A stretch of DNA of 64,000 nucleotides from Acinetobacter piscicola (GTDB taxonomy: Bacteria; Pseudomonadota; Gammaproteobacteria; Pseudomonadales; Moraxellaceae). Positions 20,380-30,290 of this stretch are shown here, one piece after another; the first letter of the stretch is position 1; every line of letters begins with the position of its first letter. The stretch is taken from NCBI RefSeq assembly GCF_015218165.1, contig NZ_CP048659.1:434001-498000 (forward strand). Direction: 5' to 3'. A program made the position numbers and the translations under genes. The notes below the pieces were generated by a model. It was given only the letters and a program-made list of their open reading frames with translations, had not been told where the DNA came from and did no database searches.

Positions 20380-21798
20380 ATGAAAATAACTGAATCCGCA
20401 TGTGAATTGGTTGATCCCAATCAACTGTCTTTGGATCTGATCGAAGCACAATATGCTTTGAAAAATACGCGAGGACAAAAAAATGCCAAAAGTTTGGTGA
20501 TTTTGGTCAGTGGCATTGAACTTGCGGGTAAGGGCGAAGCAGTGAAACAACTGCGTGAGTGGGTTGATCCTCGATATTTACGAGTCAAAGCTGATCCTCC
20601 GTATATGATGCAAAAAGATCAAGCCTTTTGGCAGCCATACGCGCGTTATATTCCTGCTGAAGGGCAGATTTTAGTGATGTTTGGGAATTGGTACAGTGAC
20701 TTATTGTCCACAGCTTTGCATGTTTCTGCACCCATGGATGATACCTTGTTCGATGCTTATGTCTCACAAATGAATGCCTTTGAACAGGATTTAAAAAATA
20801 ATCATGTTGATGTCATCAAAGTTTGGTTTGATTTGTCATGGAAATCATTACAAAAACGCTTAGATAAAATGGATGCTGAAGACCAACGTTGGCACAAATT
20901 ACACGGTTTAGATTGGCGCAATAAAAAACAATATGACAATGTGCAAAAATTACGTCAGCGTTTTACCGATGATTGGATGGTGATTGACTGTGAAAATGAA
21001 GAAATGCGGGATCAGCAGTTTGCGCAATATATTTTAAAAAACTTGCAGCATTTGCCAAGCTATGCCACACAAGTCAAAGAAAAATGGCAGCAAGCAGAAG
21101 TGCCTAAAGCATTACTTGACGTTTCAAGTGATGCAATGGATGAGTCAGACTATCAAAACGAGTTGAAAAAGCTGACCAAGAAAGTCGCGGAAGCCATGCG
21201 TTTTGATGGGCGTAAAGTGATTATTACCTTTGAGGGGATGGATGCTGCGGGTAAAGGTGGGGCAATTAAGCGGATTGTTAAAAAGTTAGACCCACGAGAA
21301 TACGGCATTTATACCATTGCAGCACCTGAAAAATATGAATTAGCACGTCCTTATTTATGGCGCTTTTGGACAAAATTATTGGAAGATGAGAAGATCTCGA
21401 TTTTTGATCGTACATGGTACGGGCGTGTCTTGGTCGAACGCATCGAAGGTTTTGCCACACCTGTTGAGTGGCAACGTGCCTATGATGAAATTAATCGTTT
21501 TGAAAAAGACTTAACTGATAATCAATATGTCATTGTGAAGTTTTGGCTTGCCATTAGCAAAGATGAACAAGAAGCACGTTTTAAAGCACGAGAAGAAACA
21601 CCACATAAGCGTTTTAAAATTACAGAAGATGATTGGCGCAATCGTAGCCATTGGGATGATTATTTGAATGCCGCAGCAGATATGTTGCAACGCACACATA
21701 CGTTTTATGCACCGTGGCATGTGATTTCAACCAATGATAAATATACAGCACGTATTGAAATTTTAAAGACCATTTTAAAGCAATTGAAAGCAGATTGA
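20380..21798 (+). CDS. pap: Polyphosphate:AMP phosphotransferase (PPK2 class II)
   Basis: The enzyme transfers a phosphate from polyphosphate to AMP, making ADP; with adenylate kinase it regenerates ATP. The 472 residues form two PPK2 domains in tandem. The C-terminal one has an intact Walker A (GMDAAGKGG, about 286-294) and the lid-type FDRTWYGRVLVER motif. The N-terminal one keeps a Walker-like GIELAGKGE (about 45-53) but has FGNWYSD where FDRTWYGR is expected, so only the second domain is likely to be catalytic. The double-domain form is the one studied in Acinetobacter johnsonii. Confidence 0.93.
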   Translation: MKITESACELVDPNQLSLDLIEAQYALKNTRGQKNAKSLVILVSGIELAGKGEAVKQLREWVDPRYLRVKADPPYMMQKDQAFWQPYARYIPAEGQILVMFGNWYSDLLSTALHVSAPMDDTLFDAYVSQMNAFEQDLKNNHVDVIKVWFDLSWKSLQKRLDKMDAEDQRWHKLHGLDWRNKKQYDNVQKLRQRFTDDWMVIDCENEEMRDQQFAQYILKNLQHLPSYATQVKEKWQQAEVPKALLDVSSDAMDESDYQNELKKLTKKVAEAMRFDGRKVIITFEGMDAAGKGGAIKRIVKKLDPREYGIYTIAAPEKYELARPYLWRFWTKLLEDEKISIFDRTWYGRVLVERIEGFATPVEWQRAYDEINRFEKDLTDNQYVIVKFWLAISKDEQEARFKAREETPHKRFKITEDDWRNRSHWDDYLNAAADMLQRTHTFYAPWHVISTNDKYTARIEILKTILKQLKAD

Positions 21799-21883
21799 GA
21801 GCTAGGTAGGTGTTTTTGAATCTAGTATATTTATCGTACTATTGCCAAATATACTGTTGAATAACACTTTATCTCATGCAAAA

Positions 21884-21910
21884 AAAAAGCGGATTAATCA
21901 TCCGCTTTTT
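21884..21910. terminator. Bidirectional terminator
   Basis: AAAAAGCGGAT (21884-21894) pairs with ATCCGCTTTTT (21900-21910) across a TAATC loop. It lies between converging pap and the DUF697-like gene and can serve both. Confidence 0.88.
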
Positions 21911-21921
21911 CAATTAAGACA

Positions 21922-22434
21922 TTAAGAATATTGCACAATCTTTTCTTTTTGTTTGTTTTGAATGCCTTTTGCTAATTTATAACATTCATCTACATGGGCT
22001 TCAGCCACTTTTTTCATCACGATATAACCCAAACTTGCCGCAATGATTGAACCACCCAAAGGAATAAATTTGGTCACTTGTTTGGTAATGACTTTGGCTG
22101 CAACATTATTGAGTGAGGATTTAACCGCAGTACGTGCCACCACTAGACCTGAAAACTCAAAGCCACGTTTACGTAGTTCATTCCAATGAATCTGTTTGGT
22201 TTTTGGGTCATATACACTGATTTGCTCAGGGGCTAAACCAAAACGGGCATTAATTTCAGGGATTAATTGCGACAAAATTCCCACATCGATCACGACATCA
22301 AAAAATGGGACGGGAATAATCGCAGCACCTGCTGAAAAATAAGCACGTTTTTTGACGAGTTCTAAACATTCATTTCGAACAGTTTCTAGGTTTAGACTTG
22401 GGTCAATGGAGTCTGGAATTTTATCAATTTTCAT
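21922..22434 (-). CDS. DUF697-like small membrane-associated protein
   Basis: The function is unknown. The 170-residue protein has a hydrophobic stretch AAIIPVPFFDVVIDVGILSQLI (about 37-58) and a second one near 125-140 (IPLGGSIIAASLGYIVMKKV). This layout, with the ARTAVKSSLNN linker, resembles the DUF697 domain often fused to GTPases or found alone. No GTPase domain or signal peptide is present. It is divergent from recC and convergent with pap. Confidence 0.6.
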   Translation of the reverse strand: MKIDKIPDSIDPSLNLETVRNECLELVKKRAYFSAGAAIIPVPFFDVVIDVGILSQLIPEINARFGLAPEQISVYDPKTKQIHWNELRKRGFEFSGLVVARTAVKSSLNNVAAKVITKQVTKFIPLGGSIIAASLGYIVMKKVAEAHVDECYKLAKGIQNKQKEKIVQYS

Positions 22435-22620
22435 AAAATATCTACCTGTAATTCAAACTATTTATCGTATTTATGCGGTTGCATTATTTTAGCTTGAAAT
22501 AATAAAGTTATTTCCAAATAATGCAGTAAAAATGCCATAGTATGATGCAGTTGTATAGTGGCGAATGTTTATGTTTTTGTGCATAAACAGAACAATAAGT
22601 AGCAAAATGGTTGAGGGATT

Positions 22621-25600
22621 ATGGCAATTCATGTTATTCAAAGCCAATCAATAGAGGTCTTGGTTCAGGGGGGGGTAAAAAGCACCCATGTTGTCTCAAA
22701 TGACCCTTTTTCTGTCCTAAAGCCACAACATTTTATTGTTCCTAGTCCTGCAATTGAAGAATGGCTGAGCCAAAAAATGGCAGAACAGCAAGGCATGAGT
22801 GCCAATACCATCTTTCATCAGCGTATTCGTGGCTTTCAGTGGTTTGCATATCAGCAAGTTTTGGAGGATAAAGATAAAGTCCGTAAAGCCAATATTCCCC
22901 GTTTGATTATGAAGTGGCGTATTTATCAAACTTTAAAAGGCTTTATTGTTGCCGAGGACAATACACTTGCAGAAGATCATCCATTATTTGGTATTATTCA
23001 GCGGATTTATGATGCAGCTGCACAGCTGGACCATGGTTTGGAAAAACAACTGAAAAAACAAAGCATGTTGTATTGGACTGCAGAACAAGTCTCGAAATTG
23101 TTCAGTAACTATATGCAATATCGAGGGGATTGTCAGCGAGGCTGCGGTGAGTTATGTCATTGTCCAAGCAATTGGTTAGGGCAATGGGGACGTGGTCAGG
23201 AACTTGATTTAGAACAACAATTTTTTAAGACTCAGCAACAAGTTTCGGCTTTTACGTTAAATCAAGCCCAAGAGTTGGAACATTGGCAGCGCTGGTTGTG
23301 GCAACATACCTTTCATGAAGACTTTGTTGAAATGCAAGGGATTGATGCGGATTTTTGGCAAGTTATGGATGATCCCGCGAAACGACCACAAGCCCTGAAA
23401 AAATTACCTGACCAGTTGATTGTGTTTACCTTATTGGACTTACCACCCAGTCAGTTGCAGTTTTTAAGACGTTTGGGGCAATATGTGGATGTGGTGATTT
23501 TGCACTACAACCCCTCACAAGAATATTGGGCAGACAGTGTCGATCCGAATTGGAAAAAACAATACGATTTACGGGTGAAAGAACGTTTTATTGCCAAATA
23601 TCCCAAAGCCACAGATGCCGATATTCAAAAGTTTTTTGATGAATTTACGTTAAATTTTAATGCTGAAATTCGTGAGTCTCGTCATCCCTTGCTGACTCGT
23701 TTTGGTAAGCAAGCGCGTGACCATTTCTCGATTCTTTCCAATTTGTCTTCAGGTGAAGAAGGACAGTGGATTGATGCATTTGTCGATGAAGAACCGAAAA
23801 ATTTACTGACCAAATTACAGTCCGATATTTTGTATTTGGTTGAACCTGAACCACATGCTTATCCGATTGCTAAAGAGGATGATTCGATTCAAATTCATGT
23901 TTGTCATTCGGCATTGCGTCAGTTGGAAGTATTGAAAGATCAACTCATCCATTGGTTAGCGCAGGGCACAGCGGACAATCCACATCGTCCAAGTGATATT
24001 TTGGTGTTAGCACCGGATTTAAAACAAATTGAACCACTGGTTCGCAGTATTTTTCCGCATATTCCCAACCAAGATAGTGTTTATTTACCTGTCAAAATTG
24101 CAGGGGTTACACAGCTTGATGCAGTCAATGCATGGCGAGCAGTGTTGGGGCGGATTCAGTTGGTACAAGGGCGTTTCAGTGTTGAAGATTTCGCGGATTG
24201 GCTGAGTTTGAATGCCACCCAATTGCGTTATGGCTTGGACATTTCCAATACTGAACGTATGGTTGCGTTATTGATCAATGCAGGCTTTAAACGTGGTTTG
24301 GATGCAGTACATTTACAGCGTACTTTAAGTGCTGACGATACCGATTATCGCTTTAGTTTTAAATATGCGCTAGATCGTTTGGCATTGGGTGTTGCCATTC
24401 CTGAACATACCATTTTTTCTCATCCACAGGGCGATACATTAAGTTATGCGCAAGTATTGCCGAGTGATTTTGAACTGATTGCGACCTTGATCGAGATTTA
24501 TCAGGATTTTGCCGCGCGCCGTGAGTGGATGATTGCACATGAAACGTCTACTTTATCTCAGCAAAAAATCCATGTTGAATCATGGTTAAAACGTTTGATG
24601 CAAGACATTGTTGAGTTTGAGCAATGTGGGGTTGAGGCTTTAAAATCGGTGCGTGAAATTGTCAAAAAACAAGAACGTATGCTGACTTTGGCAAATTATT
24701 ATGATCAGCGTAATGCACCACAGCATGATGCGCAAGATATAGCAGTGCTGCGTAATATCGATCTACCTTTGCCTTATTTGTTGCATGAAATTCAAAATGT
24801 GTTGGAAGGACAATTTGATCAGGCTTTACCGACAGGACAGGTTACTTTTAGCCAAATTGGGCAAATTCGACCATTACCTTATAAATTGATTGTGATGTTG
24901 AATTTGGATAGTGGCAAATTTCCAAATCGAAATACTCATTTACCTTTTGATTTAATGGAAATTTTAAAACCACAATTGGGTGATCGTTCACGTTTGGATG
25001 ATGATCAAGGTGCATTTTTAGATGCTTTATTGCTTGCGCAGGAAAATCTGTGGTTATTTTACAATGGCTTTGACGTCAGTGATGGTGAAGTACGTGATCC
25101 ATCGAGCGTATTACAAGAATTGATCAATCATATCGCATTGATTGCACAATCGCCTGACGATATGAGGCATGATCCATCTGACAAACCATCCCTTGAGCGT
25201 GCTGATCGGATGATTGAAAAAGAAGGTATTGAAATTCCTGAACAAATTCAGTCTTTATATCATGTGCATCGCTTACAACCATTTGATCCAAGTGGTTTTA
25301 CCTCTACAGATCAGTTACGTTATCAAGATCAATGGTTTGCAGTGGCACAAAAAATTCAGCAAACGACAAATTTGTCACCGCGAGAAGCTTGGGTGAATAC
25401 ACCTTATCCTATGGTGCAAGAAAACATCACGGTGTTGGATGCAGCACAATGGATTCAGGATGTGACGTTTCCTGCACGGTTATATCTGAAAACTTTGGGT
25501 GTGGAAAATCTACGCGCGGAAGATATCCCTGCATTAAATGAACCCTTGGTGCTTGATGGTTTGGCAAAATATCAAATTCAACATTTTCTACAAAAACAAA

Positions 25601-26409
25601 ATGCAGTGCATGCAGACCATGCTGATTGTGAATCAAATTTAATGGCTGATATTGGATTATTACAAGATCAATTGCCGATTGGTAAAGTGCAATACAGTGC
25701 ATGGCAAATGAGTTTGGTTGAACAGGAGCGTTTAAAAGAACGTTTGCATCTGTATGCAGCTGAAGTAACAGCGACTACGCAACGGCAATGGCGTCTTGAA
25801 AATAATGTGGTGATGAATATCACGGTGCCGAAACAACATGCTGGGCATTGGATCAGTTTGGATGCTGCAAGTGCACGGGGTACACGGCGTACCAAAGTAT
25901 GGCTTGAATATTTGCTATGGCTGAGCTATTTAAATTTAGCAGGTGAACAAGCACAGGGTTTACAACGTATTGCAATATTTAGTGATGCCACCATTGTCAA
26001 CACAGGCTTAACTTCGGCGCAAGCTAAGGCGCATTTATTGGCATGGTTTAAAGCCTATGTTTATGGTCAGGCTGAACCTTTGGTTTTACCTGCTGAATTA
26101 TTGATGACGAAGAAAGCAAATAGCCAAGATTTATTGGTGATGAATGCAGAGAAGGAAGTGGAATGGACTCAGAATGAAGCAGGGCAATGGGTGTTGAATA
26201 GCATTGATGCTGTATTAAAAGAATGGAATAAAAGCGATGCGTTCCTGACGTATAGTTTGGATCGAACAGAGTCGAGTAAAAAACACAGAGACTGGCAGTT
26301 TATTTTACAGGAACAAGACGCAACAGCTTTGCTGCAACATGCTTGTGATCTGTTTGCCTACGACTTATATCAACCGATTTATCAACATCAAAAAGTTGCA
26401 GAGGAATAA
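22621..26409 (+). CDS. recC: RecBCD exonuclease V subunit gamma
   Basis: RecC is the non-catalytic subunit that holds RecB and RecD, splits the DNA strands and recognises Chi. The 1262-residue protein is longer than E. coli RecC (1122) but has the family hallmarks, including an inactive helicase fold with VLAPDLKQIEPLVRSIF and the PLPYKLIVMLNLDSGKFPN region. It is the first gene of recC-recB-recD; recB begins two bases after the stop, with its ribosome-binding GAGGA inside the recC end. The operon encodes the main double-strand break repair and foreign-DNA degrading machine. Confidence 0.93.
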   Translation: MAIHVIQSQSIEVLVQGGVKSTHVVSNDPFSVLKPQHFIVPSPAIEEWLSQKMAEQQGMSANTIFHQRIRGFQWFAYQQVLEDKDKVRKANIPRLIMKWRIYQTLKGFIVAEDNTLAEDHPLFGIIQRIYDAAAQLDHGLEKQLKKQSMLYWTAEQVSKLFSNYMQYRGDCQRGCGELCHCPSNWLGQWGRGQELDLEQQFFKTQQQVSAFTLNQAQELEHWQRWLWQHTFHEDFVEMQGIDADFWQVMDDPAKRPQALKKLPDQLIVFTLLDLPPSQLQFLRRLGQYVDVVILHYNPSQEYWADSVDPNWKKQYDLRVKERFIAKYPKATDADIQKFFDEFTLNFNAEIRESRHPLLTRFGKQARDHFSILSNLSSGEEGQWIDAFVDEEPKNLLTKLQSDILYLVEPEPHAYPIAKEDDSIQIHVCHSALRQLEVLKDQLIHWLAQGTADNPHRPSDILVLAPDLKQIEPLVRSIFPHIPNQDSVYLPVKIAGVTQLDAVNAWRAVLGRIQLVQGRFSVEDFADWLSLNATQLRYGLDISNTERMVALLINAGFKRGLDAVHLQRTLSADDTDYRFSFKYALDRLALGVAIPEHTIFSHPQGDTLSYAQVLPSDFELIATLIEIYQDFAARREWMIAHETSTLSQQKIHVESWLKRLMQDIVEFEQCGVEALKSVREIVKKQERMLTLANYYDQRNAPQHDAQDIAVLRNIDLPLPYLLHEIQNVLEGQFDQALPTGQVTFSQIGQIRPLPYKLIVMLNLDSGKFPNRNTHLPFDLMEILKPQLGDRSRLDDDQGAFLDALLLAQENLWLFYNGFDVSDGEVRDPSSVLQELINHIALIAQSPDDMRHDPSDKPSLERADRMIEKEGIEIPEQIQSLYHVHRLQPFDPSGFTSTDQLRYQDQWFAVAQKIQQTTNLSPREAWVNTPYPMVQENITVLDAAQWIQDVTFPARLYLKTLGVENLRAEDIPALNEPLVLDGLAKYQIQHFLQKQNAVHADHADCESNLMADIGLLQDQLPIGKVQYSAWQMSLVEQERLKERLHLYAAEVTATTQRQWRLENNVVMNITVPKQHAGHWISLDAASARGTRRTKVWLEYLLWLSYLNLAGEQAQGLQRIAIFSDATIVNTGLTSAQAKAHLLAWFKAYVYGQAEPLVLPAELLMTKKANSQDLLVMNAEKEVEWTQNEAGQWVLNSIDAVLKEWNKSDAFLTYSLDRTESSKKHRDWQFILQEQDATALLQHACDLFAYDLYQPIYQHQKVAEE

Positions 26410-26411
26410 TC

Positions 26412-29400
26412 ATGACTGAGCACACTTCTGCCAACACTGTTGTTCATCAGAGTTTTATAAAGACCAGTATGCTGAATAAAAAGATTTCGAATGAACCAAT
26501 TGCAGATTTGCATTTTTCAGGTTTGCATTGGATTGAAGCATCAGCAGGGACAGGGAAAACCTATACCTTATCGAGTCTAATGGTGCGGATTTTTCTTGAA
26601 AAATATCTTCCTCGCCAAGTGATTGCGACGACATTTACCCGTAAAGCGGCAGCGGAGTTAAAGAGTCGTATTCGTGCGCGTTTACAGGAAACGTATCGTT
26701 ATTTTGATGCTTGTCGTGACTTGAGCGAACAAGAAATATTGCTTAAAGCACAAAAGGAAAAAGATCCATTATTTGCCAAATTATTACTGACTTTTGCGAC
26801 ACAAGTTGCCTATGCTTGTGAGCGTTTGAAATTGGTTATTGATCAGTTAGATGAATTATTTGTGGGGACATTGGACAGTTTTAGTCAAAAGTTATTGCGT
26901 GAATTTGCCTTTGAAAGTGGCAAGATTGAACGGGCTGAAATTACCGATGATGCAAAAAGTTATAGTCATCAACTCATTCACGATGTGCTACGAGAATGGA
27001 TTCAAGCACAACCACAAGAAGTGGTGGATTATTTAGTCTTCAATAAAAAGCTAAAATCTCAAGATGGCTACATTGATCTTGTCGATAAAACGCTTAATTT
27101 TAGCAATGCAAAAATATTGCAATCTCAAGATGTTAATATTGATTTTAATCAGTTAAAACAAGCTGTTGCTGATTTGGTCGCAGTGGATTTGAGTACTATT
27201 CCGAAGCTTTCACCTTATTATGAGTTAGAGAGTATTTCAGCGGATAAGTTCCTTAAACCTTGGAGCGAGCCAGGTGTGATGAAGTCTTTATTGTTTAACG
27301 ACTTGCCCCTCTTGATCGAAAAACTCAAAGAAAACGGTTATGCGGTACTTTTTGATGAAAAATACAGTCAAACCCTCAGTCTTTTAGAAAAATTAACCCA
27401 AAAAACGTTAAGTACTGCAAAAACCAAAAAAATTCCACAGCAAGTGTATGATGATTTTAATTTTCATCCTGTCATTCGTGCATTCACTATTTTTTTTGAA
27501 ATTTATCATGCATTTAAAGGTGCTTTAACCAAAGTAGAAGAACAGTTAAATATCCATTTGGTTCAGGAAGTTAAAAAACGCTTACCACAAGTTTTACAAC
27601 AAAAAGGTGAAACTACCTTTGCACAGCAAATTCGGACACTGGCTGAAGCGTTGCAAGGTGAGCAGGGACAACGTTTTGCGACTTTTGTACATGCACGTTA
27701 TCCCTTAATTTTAGTGGATGAATTTCAAGACACCAACCAAGATCAGGATGATATGTTGGCACAAATTTGGCGCCATCCCAGTCGTGTCAAACAAGGCTGT
27801 ATGATCATGGTCGGTGACCGTAAACAGGCTATTTATGGTTTCCGTGGTGGTGATATGTTGACGTTCTTAAAGGCACATCAAGATGTCTTTGGTAAAGACG
27901 GGCATGAATATAACCTGATTTATAACCATCGTTCGGTCAAACCCTTAGTTGAAACAGTAGATGCCTTATTTCAACGACAAATGGATTTTGGAGAACAGGT
28001 GATTTACCCACCTGTGCAAGCGGGTAGTCGTCCGCATCCTGCACTTATGCAAGGGGAAAGTGAAAATTTACAGCCTTTACGCTGGCTACAATTGGAAAAG
28101 CCTGAACAAGAAGCAGAGCAAGTGGCTTGGAAGATTCGAGATTTACTCAATCAAAGTATTCAAGGGACATTATATTTTCAGGAAAAAGGACAACAACGCC
28201 CTTTAGATGAAAGCGATATTGCAATTTTAGCACCGAGCAAAAGTGACTTAGATGCAGCGCAAAACGCATTGCAGTTTTATGGCATTTTATGCAATAGAGA
28301 ATCTAAACAGAGCGTATTTGACAGTCAAATCGCCCGTGATGTTGGGGCTGTATTGACAGCGATTATGCACCCTTATGACGAGGCGAAAGTAAAACGTGCT
28401 TTGCTGAGTCGTTTATTGGGTTTTCAATTGTCTGATTTGATTAAATTGGAACAACATGCTGATGGCTTGAGTCAATATATTGAACAGTTCGATTTAATTC
28501 GTGAAATGTGGCTGAATCAAGGCTTTTTAACAGCATGGCAATATACGCTGCATCAATTTTCCGTCTGGACGAAATTAGTCGCAACACGCAGCCGTGATAA
28601 TGAACGTGTGGTGGTCAATTTACGTCATTTGACTGAGCTGCTGAGTCAACATAGTGAGGAATATCAAGGTGCACAAAATCTTTATCATTGGTATTTAAAA
28701 CAACTGACTTCACCAATGGAGCGAGAATGGGAGTTAGAACGTAAATTGTCCAATGCAGCAGGGATCAGGTTGATGACCATTCATGCTTCTAAAGGTTTAG
28801 AGTTTAATGTGGTCTTTTTATTGGGTGCAGACAAAGCCCTCAATAGTGATAATTCTTTGATTTTTACCCATACTGAACAATTGAATCACGACAATCATCA
28901 AATTGAAAAACATCGAGTCATTTCTTTAAATACCGAAGATAAAGATGACAAAAGCTTAGCAAAACAACATCATAAAGAGCGCGCTTTAGCTGAACATCAC
29001 CGTTTATGGTATGTCGCACTGACGCGGGCAAGTCACCGTGTCTATGCCGTGATGCGTAATGATCTTGATCAATATGATAAAAAGGGCAAATTAAAAACCA
29101 AATCGACCACAGGACTTGCGTTTTGGCGTGGGCATCCTGCTGCAGCTTTTGAACATTGCGGCAGTGTTGTTGAACCCTTACTGACAGAATGTCCACCACG
29201 TTTAAAAAAGATCAAAACAGAGATTCAGCCTGTCATTGTTGCCCAAGCTTTTCCAAGTCAACGTTTTTATCCACGAGGAAAAACCAGTTTCAGTGCTTTG
29301 GCTCAGCATTCAGTACGACAAAAAGCGCAGGATCATTTGGCAGTGTTTGAACATGGGCAAGACCGTGCTGCGGATGAAGTGCAATCTGAAAAAGCAAATT

Positions 29401-30263
29401 TTGGATGGCAAAACAATCCAGCCAATCCATCACAGCCAGTGCAACCCATTGCATGGATCAAAGCTAATTTTCCCAAAGGTACAGTCGCAGGGAATTTCTT
29501 ACATGAAATTTTTGAGCATATCGATTTTCAGAACCGACAATTTTGGCATTTAGAAATTCACCGCCGTTTTAAAAATGACTATGCAGGATTATGGGCGGAG
29601 CTGATTGAAAAATATCAACAGGCATTTCCGAGTGAAGCGTTGCAACAGCAGCATGAAGATACCCTCATTCAATGGGTTATGGCATGGTTACAGGATGTTT
29701 TGAATACGCCCCTATTGGATCATTTTTGTTTAGGACAATTGCAAGCACATGAACATTTAGCGGAGTTTCCATTTTATTTGGCACTGTCAGATCGGGTCTT
29801 GGCCATTCAACGTATTTATGACTTATTTGATGAATATAAAGATACACAAAAGATTCAAATGCCTGAATTTAATCGTGCAAATTCAGCACGATATTTGAAT
29901 GGTTCAATCGACCTTGTATTTTTTGATGGTCAGCGTTATCACATTGCCGATTATAAAAGTAATTTTTTAGGTACAGACCAACAGCACTATAACGCTGATG
30001 CTATTCAAAATAGTATGAGTTCCGCAAGTTATTGGTTACAAGCGGCATTGTATCTGGTGGCCTTACATCGTTACTTAAGCATTAAACTTGAGCATTATCA
30101 GATTGATCAACATTTAGGTGGCGCAAGTTATTTATACCTACGTGGCATGAATGGTGAAGTTGGGCAAGGGTACTATTATTGGCGACCTGATTCAGAATTT
30201 ATTCTTAGGCTTGACGCGATATTGGGTTATTTTGCTGAGGATAAACTTGGCAATATTGCATGA
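26412..30263 (+). CDS. recB: RecBCD exonuclease V subunit beta
   Basis: RecB is the 3'-5' helicase and nuclease of RecBCD and loads RecA after Chi. The 1283-residue protein has Walker A ASAGTGKT (43-50), Walker B VDEFQDTNQ with D436-E437, and helicase motif VALTRASHRVY. The C-terminal nuclease has GSIDLVF with D1167 and DYKSN with D1180 and K1182; these equal E. coli D1067, D1080 and K1082, so the nuclease looks intact. The 34 residues before the UvrD-like domain form a divergent lead. Confidence 0.95.
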   Translation: MTEHTSANTVVHQSFIKTSMLNKKISNEPIADLHFSGLHWIEASAGTGKTYTLSSLMVRIFLEKYLPRQVIATTFTRKAAAELKSRIRARLQETYRYFDACRDLSEQEILLKAQKEKDPLFAKLLLTFATQVAYACERLKLVIDQLDELFVGTLDSFSQKLLREFAFESGKIERAEITDDAKSYSHQLIHDVLREWIQAQPQEVVDYLVFNKKLKSQDGYIDLVDKTLNFSNAKILQSQDVNIDFNQLKQAVADLVAVDLSTIPKLSPYYELESISADKFLKPWSEPGVMKSLLFNDLPLLIEKLKENGYAVLFDEKYSQTLSLLEKLTQKTLSTAKTKKIPQQVYDDFNFHPVIRAFTIFFEIYHAFKGALTKVEEQLNIHLVQEVKKRLPQVLQQKGETTFAQQIRTLAEALQGEQGQRFATFVHARYPLILVDEFQDTNQDQDDMLAQIWRHPSRVKQGCMIMVGDRKQAIYGFRGGDMLTFLKAHQDVFGKDGHEYNLIYNHRSVKPLVETVDALFQRQMDFGEQVIYPPVQAGSRPHPALMQGESENLQPLRWLQLEKPEQEAEQVAWKIRDLLNQSIQGTLYFQEKGQQRPLDESDIAILAPSKSDLDAAQNALQFYGILCNRESKQSVFDSQIARDVGAVLTAIMHPYDEAKVKRALLSRLLGFQLSDLIKLEQHADGLSQYIEQFDLIREMWLNQGFLTAWQYTLHQFSVWTKLVATRSRDNERVVVNLRHLTELLSQHSEEYQGAQNLYHWYLKQLTSPMEREWELERKLSNAAGIRLMTIHASKGLEFNVVFLLGADKALNSDNSLIFTHTEQLNHDNHQIEKHRVISLNTEDKDDKSLAKQHHKERALAEHHRLWYVALTRASHRVYAVMRNDLDQYDKKGKLKTKSTTGLAFWRGHPAAAFEHCGSVVEPLLTECPPRLKKIKTEIQPVIVAQAFPSQRFYPRGKTSFSALAQHSVRQKAQDHLAVFEHGQDRAADEVQSEKANFGWQNNPANPSQPVQPIAWIKANFPKGTVAGNFLHEIFEHIDFQNRQFWHLEIHRRFKNDYAGLWAELIEKYQQAFPSEALQQQHEDTLIQWVMAWLQDVLNTPLLDHFCLGQLQAHEHLAEFPFYLALSDRVLAIQRIYDLFDEYKDTQKIQMPEFNRANSARYLNGSIDLVFFDGQRYHIADYKSNFLGTDQQHYNADAIQNSMSSASYWLQAALYLVALHRYLSIKLEHYQIDQHLGGASYLYLRGMNGEVGQGYYYWRPDSEFILRLDAILGYFAEDKLGNIA

Positions 30264-30290
30264 ATATTTAGATGAATTTCTGTATAAACA

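Noticed and set aside
29236..29553. 105-codon plus-strand frame inside recB
   Set aside because: It lies wholly within an out-of-frame part of recB, whose own frame is fully supported.
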